Assembly: GCF_023065955.2 (NCBI RefSeq)
Contig: NW_026622863.1
Span: 44,746,177 to 44,810,176 of the forward strand
Origin: Ursus arctos
Taxonomy: Eukaryota > Chordata > Mammalia > Carnivora > Ursidae
Reading direction: 5' to 3'
DNA: 64,000 nt
Numbering within the stretch: position 1 is the first letter of the stretch; each line of letters opens with the position of its first letter. Positions 56,476-64,000 of the stretch are shown here, in pieces. The translations under genes and the position numbers were made by a program. The notes under the pieces were generated by a model. The model was not told the origin of the DNA, ran no database searches, and saw only the letters and a program-made list of their open reading frames with translations.

Positions 56476-57104
56476 GGAAAATCTTAAGGAATCCACAAAA
56501 ACCTATTAGAACTAATAACTCAGTGCAGCAAAGGTATAGGATACAAGATCAATATGCAAAAATCAGTTTATTTCTATACACTTGCAACGAACAATCCAAA
56601 AAGGAAATTAAGAAAACAATCCCACTTATAATAGTATCGAAAAGATACAAATAGATAGGTGTAGATTTAACAAGTGTACGACTTTTATACTGAAAACTAC
56701 AAAACATCATTGAAGGGAATTAAATAAATGGATAGGCATCCCATGTTCATGAATCAGGACTCTTATTATTGTTTAATGGCAATACAACCCAAATCTATCG
56801 ATACTACCCAAATTCTGGCTTATCCAAAAATTCATAAGGAATGCAAGGGATCCAGAATAGCTAAAATAACCTTGAAAAAGAAGAACAATACTGGGGAGCT
56901 TACACTTTATAATTCCACTTGACTATGAAGCTATAATAACTAAGACTGGGTGATTTTGGCATAAGGATAGACACAGATAAATGCAATAGAATTAGAGTCC
57001 AGAAATAAACCCATACATCTATGGTCAGTTTATTTTTGACAAGGATGCAAAACAACTCAATGAGGAAAGGATAAATCTTTTTCAACAAATAGTTCTGGTG
57101 GGGG

Positions 57105-57303
57105 GAAGTGCCTGGGTGGCTCAGTCGATTGGGCATCTGCCTTCGGCTCAGGTCATGATCCCAGGGTCCTGGGATCGAGCCCTGCATCAGGCTCCCTGAT
57201 CAGCAGGGAGTTTGTTTCTCTCTCTCTCTGCCTCTCCCCCCCCCATGCTATCTCTCTCTGTGTCTTTCAAGTGAATAAATACAAATCTTAAAAAAAAAAA
57301 AAA
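57105..57303 (+). mobile_element. SINEC
   Basis: Head GGGAAGTGCCTGGGTGGCTC and an A15 tail. AGTTCTGG lies on both flanks. Confidence 0.9.
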
Positions 57304-57549
57304 AGTTCTGGGACAACTGGGTCTCCATACAAAAAAGAATGAAAATGGATCCCTATCTCACACCATATAAATACTAACTCAAAATGGATCATAGACCTAA
57401 ATGTAAGGGCCAAACTATTAAACTTAAAATAAAACACAGGCACAATCTTCATGAGCCTGGGTTAGGCAAAAGTTTCACCTAAATCATAAGCAACCAAAGA
57501 GAAACAGACTCGTTGGACTTCATCAAAGTTTAAAAACTTTTATGTTTTA

Positions 57550-57758
57550 GGGGCGCCTGGGTGGCTCAGTCAGTTAAGCATCTGCCTTTGCCTCAGGTCA
57601 TGATCTCAGGGTCATGGGGTCGAGCCCACCGTCAGGCTCTGTGTTCAGCATGGAGTCTGCTTGAGCTTCTTTCCCCCTCCCTCTCCCTGACCTTCTGCTC
57701 TTCCCCCCACTCTCACGCTCTCTCTCTCTCTAAAATAAATACATAAAGTCTTTAAAAA
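57550..57758 (+). mobile_element. SINEC
   Basis: Head GGGGCGCCTGGGTGGCTCAG and tail AAAATAAATACATAAAGTC. The flanks AAAAACTTTTATGTT/AAAAACTTCTGTGCT are an aged TSD. Confidence 0.9.
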
Positions 57759-58725
57759 CTTCTGTGCTTCAAAGGACACAATCAAGATACTGAAGAGATA
57801 ACCCACAGAATAGGAAAGATATTTGCAAATCACATATCTGATGAGGGTCTAGTATCCCCAATACAGAGCCCTCACAGACTAATGACAAAAAGATAACCCA
57901 ATTTAAAACCAGCAGAGGATTCAATTAGACATTTCTCCAGTATGGAAGTGGGCCATGAGCACATGTAAGCTGCTCAATATCATTAGCCTTCAGGGAAATG
58001 CAAATCAAAACCACAGTGATATACCCACCTCACACCCACTCGGGAGGCTATGGTCAACAAAAAATAGCAGGTGTTGGCAAGGATGTAGAGAAACTGGAAC
58101 CGATATACATTGCTGGAATGTAAAGTGGCACAACCACTTTGGAAAGTTTGTTAGTTACTCAAAAAGTCAAACGTAGAGTGACCATATGACCCAGCAATTC
58201 AACTCCTCAGTATATATCCAAGAGAACTGAAAACACACGTTTGTGCAAAAATTCCCACACAAACGTTCATAAGAGCATTTATATTATTCACAATAACCAA
58301 AAGGCGGCAGCAACTCAAATGTCCATCAAGGGATAATTGATAAACAAATTGTACCGTATCCATACAATGGGATATTATTCAGTGGTAGGAAGGAATGAAG
58401 TACTGATAAACACTGCCACGTCGATGAACCTTGAACACATTATGCTACGTGAGAGAAGCCAGACACAAATGATTCCACTTGTACGAAATGTCCAGAACAG
58501 GCAAATCAATAGAGACAGAAAGTAGATGAGTGGTGCCAGGGGCTGGGAGAGAAGGCAATGGGAAGTGACTGCAAATGAATCTGGGATTTCTTTCAGAGGT
58601 GGTGCAAGTGTTCTAGAACCATATAGTGGTGGTGGTTGCCCAGTTCTGTGAACATTCTAAAAACCACTGAACTGCACACTTTAAAATGGTGAATTTTATA
58701 GCAAGTGAATTATATGTCAATTTTT

Positions 58726-58914
58726 AAAAAAATGTTTAAATATTTGAGAGAGAGAGAAAGAGAGAGAATGGGAGAGAGAGGGAGAGAGAATCTGAAGCAG
58801 ACTTCACACTGAGCATAAAGCCTGACGTGGGGCTTGATCCCACGATGGCGAGATCATGACCTGAGCCGAAACCAAGAGTTGGACGCTTAACTGACTGAGC
58901 CACCCAGGCGCCCC
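58726..58914 (-). mobile_element. SINEC
   Basis: Left AAAAAAATGTTTAAATATTTGAG, right GAGCCACCCAGGCGCCCC. The 12-bp TSD ATGTCAATTTTT lies at 58714-58725 and 58915-58926, at the 3' end of the old L1. Confidence 0.93.
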
Positions 58915-58929
58915 ATGTCAATTTTTTTT

Positions 58930-59672
58930 AGTAATAATTTTTTATTATGATAAAATATGATAAAAATATCACCATACAGTGCATCCTTAGTTTTTGATGT
59001 AGTGTTCCATGATTCATTATTTGCATATAACACCCAGTGCTCCATGCAATATGTGCCCTCCTTAATACCCATCACCGGCCTATCCCAATTCCCCACCACC
59101 CCCTCCCCTCTGAAGCCCTCAGTTTGTTTCCCAGAGTCCATCTGTTTACCCCCGCTTCATTCTTCCCTTCTTTCTCCTACCGAAGTTCCTGCTATTTCTT
59201 ATGTTCCATAAATGAGTGAAACCATATGATAATTGTCTTTCTCTGCTTGACTTATTTCACTTAGCATAATCTCCTCCAGTCCCGTCCATGTTGCTGCAAA
59301 TGTTGGAATGGCAAAAATTGACAAGACAAGAAACAACAAATGTTGGAGAGGATGTGGAGAAAGGGGATCCCTCTTACACTGTTGGTGGGAATGCAAGTTG
59401 GTACAGCCACTTTGGAAAACAGTGTGGAGGTCCCTTAAAAAGTTAAAAATAGAGCTACCCTATGATCCAGCAATTGCGCTACTGGGTATTTACCCCAAAG
59501 ATACAGACGTACTGAAGAGAAGGGCCATATGCACCCCAATGTTCATAGCAGCATTGTCCACAATAGCTAAATCGTGGAAGGAGCTGAGATACCCTTCAAC
59601 AGATGACTGGATTGAGAAGACATGGTCCGTATATACAATGGAATATTACTCAGCCATCAGAAAGAACGATTA
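58930..59672. mobile_element. Young 5'-inverted (twin-primed) L1
   Basis: The 3' segment (58930 to about 59308) reads as minus-strand L1: 3'UTR, then ORF2 codons ending [14 protein letters not shown] at 59199. The 5' segment (about 59309-59672) reads on the plus strand, from [20 protein letters not shown] to YYSAIRKN. In a normal L1 these two pieces are adjacent in one direction. The insertion is flanked by the perfect 18-bp TSD CCCATGTCAATTTTTTTT (58912-58929 and 59673-59690), so the inversion arose during integration. Confidence 0.93.
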
Positions 59673-59690
59673 CCCATGTCAATTTTTTTT

Positions 59691-60334
59691 AAGAAAAATA
59701 ATTATAATGCAGGTATAATGATAAATAGCAACTCACATTGAATCTTGGATAGAGAAGACAATAAGAAGGCTGGAATTTTTTATTACCTGGAGGGTACCTG
59801 CCCATCACTCAGCTCCAGCTCACTGTGCCATGGAGGCAAGCCTAGTATTGTCAGAGCTCCTGCTTGTTTTCCAAAAGCACCCAGATATCTGAACTTTTAT
59901 GTGAAATGTCCCACTACGTAAAATATTGATAACTATATCAATCATTATTTGATTAGGAAAAATATTACAATGTGGGCCAAGTTAATACATCTGCAGGCTG
60001 TATTCTACCACAGGCCCCCAGAGTGTGAGCCCATATATCTGGGATATGTGTGTCAGAGAGTTTCTGTATTTTTTAATATCAAAAACAGAAACAGAATCAA
60101 GAAAGCATAAATCACCCACAGTCCCATCACTTGTTGAAATTTACATAAACAGGAAAGTTTTCCTATCCCAACTCCAAGAAATAAGACCTGTTAGCTCTTT
60201 AGTACTTGTTTCTCCAAATTTTTTTCCATGAGCAATCTCTGTACGTGTATGTGTATATATGTAGAGAGAAAACCATATGCATGCATTTTTATCAAATATG
60301 TAATCATGCTAAGAAAATTTAACTAAATGTTTAT
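59691..60334. other. Unassigned intergenic sequence
   Basis: No gene or repeat recognised. Confidence 0.3.
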
Positions 60335-61020
60335 TTTTGGCATCACAATATGCTCTGGGCTTCTTCCCAGATCAGCGTGTTCAATTCTACCATGTTCTTT
60401 TTAACGGTTGCATGGTACTCCTTTTTTTTTTTTTGGAAGTACAGTTACTTAGCCAGACCTATATTGAGAGGTACTTAAGCTGTTTCCAGTATTTTCGCTA
60501 TTATAAAACGGACTGCAGTGAACATCCTTGGGCCTATGTCTTTGTAGACTCAAATGATTTTGTGGGATTGACCTTTTTTTTTTTTAAAGATTTCATTTAT
60601 TTATTTGACAGAGATAGAGACAGCCAGCGAGAGAGGGAACACAAGCAGGGGGAATGGGAGAGGAAGAAGCAGGCTCATAGTGGAGGAGCCTGATGTGGGG
60701 CTCGATCCCATAACGCCGGGATCACGCCCTGAGCCGAAGGTAGGCGCCTAACCGCTGTGCCACCCAGGCGCCCCAGTGTGGTATTGACTTCTATACACAG
60801 AATGGCTGAGTCATGGGGTACGTGTGTTTTTATACTACACCGACAACTCTCAGATTTTTCTCCAAAAAAGTACATCGATTTACATTCCCACCAACATTGT
60901 TTATGAGCCCATCATCTTCTACACACACTCAGCAGCATTTGTTGTTAGCAATCAGTTTAAGTGTTGCTACTCTGCTGTCTACCTTTCCTTGATTTGAAAT
61001 TTCATTTGCATCCAGAGTCC
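60335..61020 (-). mobile_element. Old L1M 3'-region fragment, antisense
   Basis: TTTTTAACGGTTGCATGGTACTCC, TTAAGCTGTTTCCAGTATTTTC, GAATGGCTGAGTCATGGGGTA and TTTACATTCCCACCAACATTG are the reversed words of the ORF2 C-terminus and 3' region. A SINE splits it. Confidence 0.7.
60576..60775 (-). mobile_element. SINEC, young
   Basis: Poly(T), GACAGAGATAGAGACAGCC, end GCCACCCAGGCGCCCC. The near-perfect TSD TGTGGGATTGAC/TGTGGTATTGAC lies on both sides. Confidence 0.93.
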
Positions 61021-61124
61021 ACCTAGCCATGGAAAAGAACTCCCTTTCCTAATTAAATGTTTGATCTGGGCAAATTACACTACATCTTTGATCCACAGTC
61101 TGTTCATCTTAAAATGGGGGATAA

Positions 61125-61328
61125 GGGGCGCCTGGGTTTGGCGCAGTCGTTAAGTTAAGCGTCTGCCTTCGGCTCGGGGCATGATCCCAGCATTCTGGAA
61201 TCGAGCCCCACACCAGGCTCCTCTGCTGGGAGCCTGCTTCTTCCTCTCCCACTCCCCCTGCTTGTGTTCCCTCTCTTGCTGGCTGTCTCTGTCAAATAAA
61301 TAAAATCTGTAAAAAAATAAAATAAAAT
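61125..61328 (+). mobile_element. SINEC, young, with small 5' duplication
   Basis: Head GGGGCGCCTGGGTTTGGCGCAG, with GTTAAGTTAAGCG showing a 5-bp internal duplication. TSD AAAATGGGGGATAA lies at 61111-61124 and 61329-61342. Confidence 0.94.
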
Positions 61329-61356
61329 AAAATGGGGGATAAAATGCCTTCTTTTC

Positions 61357-61554
61357 TTTTTTTTTAAATTAATTAATTTATTTATTTGAGAGAGTGGGAG
61401 GGGCAGAGGGAGAGAAAGAGAGAGAAAACCTCTAACAGACTCCCCATTGTGCATGGAGCCTGACTTGGGGCTCCATCTCACGACCCTGAGATCACGACCT
61501 GAGCTGAAATCAAGAGTTGGACGCTCGACTGACTGAGCCACCCAGGCACCCCTA
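61357..61554 (-). mobile_element. SINEC, older
   Basis: TTTTTTTTTAAATTAATTAATTT at the left and GAGCCACCCAGGCACCCC at the right. The 17-bp TSD TAAAATGCCTTCTTTTC lies at 61340-61356 and 61555-61571. Its left TSD overlaps the right TSD of the neighbouring SINE. Confidence 0.94.
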
Positions 61555-61594
61555 AAATGCCTTCTTTTCAAGTGTTTATAAAAATGGAAAGATT

Positions 61595-61708
61595 AGGGGC
61601 ATCTGGCTGGCTTGGTCGGTGGAGTGTGTGACTCTTGATCTTGGGGTTGTGAGTTTGAGCCCCAGTCAGGTGTAGGGATTACTTAAAAATAAAAAATCTT
61701 TAAAAAGA
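61595..61708 (+). mobile_element. Short old SINEC
   Basis: GGGGCATCTGGCTGGCTTGG, TCTTGATCTTGGGGTTGTGAG, TGTAGGGATTACTTAAAAAT. Confidence 0.88.
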
Positions 61709-61904
61709 TAGAAAGACTATACAGAAAGCACCAACACATAGTAGGACTTCAATGACGGACAGCAGCCACAAGCATTCCAGAGGTAGCATGGTGATGACAG
61801 CAGAAGTTGCCGATCTCTGGTTTAATGGAGGAGATAAGAAACAGTACTGTGGAAGTCAGGGTCTACAAACTGCCAAGTTACTAGTATTTCCTGAGAACGG
61901 GGTT

Positions 61905-62160
61905 TGACTCATGGAATTTGAAATCAGACATCTTGGACTCAAATCCTAGCCCAACCCCTCACTAGTTTGGTGGCACTAGGCAAATGACATAATCTCTCTG
62001 TGCCTCGGTTTTCTCATCTGTCAAATGGGGATGAGGGTAATAACAACCACCACCTCACTAGGGTTGAACTAGTTAATGCAGAGAAGGTAAGGTGCTTAAA
62101 GCAGTGCCTGGCACTCAGTAAGTCCTATATAAATGTTGCTATTATTAGCACTTCTCTCTC
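61905..62160 (+). mobile_element. MIR
   Basis: AAATCAGACATCTTGGACTCAAATCC, GCAAATGACATAATCTCTCTGTG, CCTCGGTTTTCTCATCTGTCAA and GCAGTGCCTGGCACTCAGTAAG are in MIR order and nearly complete. Confidence 0.9.
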
Positions 62161-62254
62161 TCTGTTCTTTTGTACCATGCACACCCACAGCCCTTTAGGA
62201 GATGAGAGAAAGAAAAGGCTACTTGTCCTCTGTCTTTAAAGTCAACTGAATGGG

Positions 62255-62466
62255 GGCGCCTGGGTGGCACAGCGGTTGGGCGTCTGCCTTCGGCTCAGGG
62301 TGTGATCCCAGCGTTACGGGATCGAGCCCCACGTCAGGCTCCTCCACTATGAGCCTGCTTCTTCCTCTCCCACTCCCCCTGCTTGTGTTCCCTCTCTCGC
62401 TGGCTGTCTCTATCTCTGTCAAATAAATAAATAAAATCTTTAAAAAAATAAAAATTAAAAAAAAAA
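62255..62466 (+). mobile_element. SINEC, young
   Basis: Head GGCGCCTGGGTGGCACAGCGG. The perfect 18-bp TSD TAAAGTCAACTGAATGGG lies at 62237-62254 and 62467-62484. Confidence 0.95.
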
Positions 62467-62484
62467 TAAAGTCAACTGAATGGG

Positions 62485-62847
62485 TCATGATATCAGGGTC
62501 GTGGGCTCGAGCCCCAAGTTGGGCTCTGTGCTCAGGAGGGAGTCTTCTTGAAGATTCTCTCTCCCTCTGCCTCTCCCCCTCCCTCCCTCTCTCTCTCTAA
62601 AATAAATAAATAAATCTTTTTTTTTTAAAGATTTTATTTATTTATTTGACATAGAGAGAGACAGCCAGTGAGAGAGGGAACACAAGCAGGGGGAGTGAGA
62701 GAGGAAGAAGCAGGCTCCCAGTGGAGGAGCCTGATGTGGGGCTCGATCCCAGAACGCCGGGATCACGCCCTGAGCCGAAGGCAGACGCTTAACGACTGAG
62801 CCACCCAGGCGCCCCAATAAATAAATCTTTTTTAAAAATAAAATAAA
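62485..62847 (+). mobile_element. 5'-truncated SINEC split in its tail by another SINEC
   Basis: It begins at TCATGATATCAGGGTCGTGG, so the first part of the tRNA-like head is absent. It runs to CTAAAATAAATAAATAAATC, then resumes after the minus-strand insertion at 62816. The outer flanks TAAAGTCAACTGAATG (62237) and TAAAGTCAATTGAGTG (about 62849) look like its own TSD. Confidence 0.85.
62623..62815 (-). mobile_element. SINEC, young, inside a SINE tail
   Basis: GACATAGAGAGAGACAGCCAG body and end GAGCCACCCAGGCGCCCC. The 18-bp TSD AATAAATAAATCTTTTTT lies at 62605-62622 and 62816-62833 and consists entirely of the older SINE's tail. Confidence 0.94.
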
Positions 62848-62867
62848 TAAAGTCAATTGAGTGTAGA

Positions 62868-62995
62868 AAACCAAGGACTTGATAGCAGGAGGATATAGGT
62901 TCCAACCTTGGCTCCAAAAAATTACCTCAATGATCTTGGGCAAGTCCATGCCCTACAGCATGATGGTTTCCTCTGTTAAACAGGATGGAAGTGGC
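62868..62995 (+). mobile_element. MIR fragment
   Basis: ATATAGGTTCCAACCTTGGCTCC, ATGATCTTGGGCAAGTCCATG and GGTTTCCTCTGTTAAACAGG are decayed MIR core words. Confidence 0.6.
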
Positions 62996-63894
62996 CTCTA
63001 GACACACGTTGTTCGGAGAGGTCCAGACCCAGACCAGGCATTCCTCCACTGCCACCTCAGTCCCCGTGAGGAGCCTGGGGCTGAGCAAGGTACGTTGGGC
63101 CCCCCAGCATGGCAGCGGAACACTAACTGCGTAATTCCAGCCTGGTAGAAGGATGGGGAGAGACACCCCACATGGGGGATTCTCCCCAAGACCAGAGCCC
63201 CAGATTGGAAAGCGGCAGCCCTGAGTGTGAGCATTCCTTGCTAGTGACCTTAAGCTTGGGCTTACCCCTCTCAAACTCAGAGCCCAGGCGAAGGGAGGTG
63301 TTTGTCTAGGAGGCTTCGCTTTTCTTTTGTTTCTGACCCTTTCCCAGCTGCAGATGATTTGGGGCAAGAAAAGAATCTTGTGTATCTGCTACCTGGTGTC
63401 CCTAGACAGTGACTTTCCATCTCTCAACACCAGCGTCCTTTTGTAGAAAATGATCATAGTGCTTGCCTGTTAGAGTTGTTAGGGCTTCTTTATAGAATAT
63501 CAATTAGGGTGCAAACAAGAGGAATAACCCGAATCAGATGGTTTAAACAATAAGGGGTTTATTTGGTTCTCCCACTTATAAACAGGCCATATAAAGGGCA
63601 GGCACCACTATTTATAGCCTGAACAGCCCAGTCACTGTGGGGCCTGATGCAGGGCCACCAAATGTTTGCTGAAGCCACTGAATTTGTGGGTGGATCGTTT
63701 GCGGGTATCTGACTGATACACTATGGGCAGGACCCAAACGATCTGTAAATCCTGCCCCCCAACTTCAGTCCCATGGGTTTCAAACATTTTGGTATTAGGC
63801 TATATTTATATTCTTAAAAATTGTTGAGGACCCCAGTGAGCTCATATTTATGGGAGTTCTATCAACATTTACCTATATTAGAAGTCAAAACTGA
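62996..63894. other. Unassigned, with a possible second MIR piece
   Basis: GC-richer sequence without a recognisable gene. A possible MIR tail lies at 63395-63490 (AGTGACTTTCCATCTCTCAAC). Minus-strand open frames of 78 and 146 residues have no domain, biased composition and no splice context. Confidence 0.3.
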
Positions 63895-64000
63895 GAAATG
63901 TTTCAAGTACGAGATTACTCAATATCCTTAGCCATCAGGGAAATGCAAATCAAAACCACAGGTTGATACCACTTTATAGCCATGAGAATCGCTGTAATCA
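63895..64000 (+). mobile_element. L1 ORF2 C-terminal fragment, cut by window end
   Basis: GCCATCAGGGAAATGCAAATCAAAACCACA is the standard L1 ORF2 wording. It continues beyond the window. Confidence 0.75.

Larger units (their letters stand above)
54825..58713 (+). mobile_element. Old L1M, long, 5'UTR to 3' end
   Basis: A 5'UTR-like part (54.83-55.75 kb) precedes ORF1-region words and RT words (ATCATCTCAATAGATACAGAAAAAG, GATCTTATATATGGAAAATCTT, CATTGAAGGGAATTAAATAAATGG). It ends in an L1M 3' terminus (GGTGGTTGCCCAGTTCTGTG, GTGAATTATATGTCAATTTTT). ORF2 is deeply decayed. Three SINEs are inserted within it, and another SINE and a young L1 sit at its 3' end. Confidence 0.75.

Noticed and set aside
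62927..63367. 146-residue minus-strand frame
   Set aside because: Overlaps a MIR fragment and has no domain. The composition effect of GC-rich DNA explains it.

Overview
The window is mammalian nuclear DNA, most likely from a caniform carnivore, with a bear or giant panda as the best guess. The main clue is about 60 copies of carnivore tRNA-Lys-derived SINEs (SINEC). Each has a 5' head reading GGGGCGCCTGGGTGGC, tRNA-like A and B boxes, a pyrimidine-rich body and an AAATAAATAAAATCTT tail. Many belong to a young, homogeneous subtype whose body reads CTCGCTGGCTGTCTCT. The rest is ordinary mammalian repeat content: LINE-1, L2, MIR, MER5A, MER20 and a Tigger-type element. There are no bacterial features, CRISPR arrays or operons, and I found no identifiable endogenous retrovirus.

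Two protein-coding genes can be supported, both on the minus strand. The first occupies about 7.3-27.2 kb and is a KRAB-C2H2 zinc-finger repressor. I could assemble its whole coding sequence from sequence signals: a small ATG exon (21969-22023), a 127-bp KRAB-A exon (21577-21703), a 96-bp KRAB-B exon (20223-20318) and a 2.78-kb zinc-finger exon (7341-10117). All splice phases agree. The KRAB and linker residues identify it as a ZNF780B/ZNF780A-type gene (human 19q13.2). A GC-rich promoter lies at about 26.6-27.3 kb, with a possible 5'UTR exon at 26327-26393. The array has 28 canonical fingers plus two decayed ones, and fingers 1-10 recur as fingers 11-20 (840 bp per block). The last finger is disrupted by a one-base shift at an A7 run.

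The second gene (36622-37524) is an intact 300-residue vomeronasal type-1 receptor (V1R) with its coding sequence in one exon. A splice acceptor lies just upstream of the ATG.

The remainder is retrotransposon sediment. Old L1 bodies lie at 0.3-4.9, 11.5-17.6, 27.4-28.3, 31.4-33.1, 39.6-40.2, 43.4-48.5, 52.4-54.3 and 54.8-58.7 kb. Young L1 insertions include a 5'-truncated copy at 44396-45911 with a 17-bp target-site duplication (TSD) and a 5'-inverted (twin-primed) copy at 58930-59672 with an 18-bp TSD. SINEs are repeatedly stacked in each other's A-rich tails (20.5, 29.4, 38.8, 52.5, 53.2 and 62.3 kb). I saw no undescribed molecular system. The most informative items are the zinc-finger block duplication and C-terminal changes, the intact V1R, and the insertion histories that can be read from TSDs.
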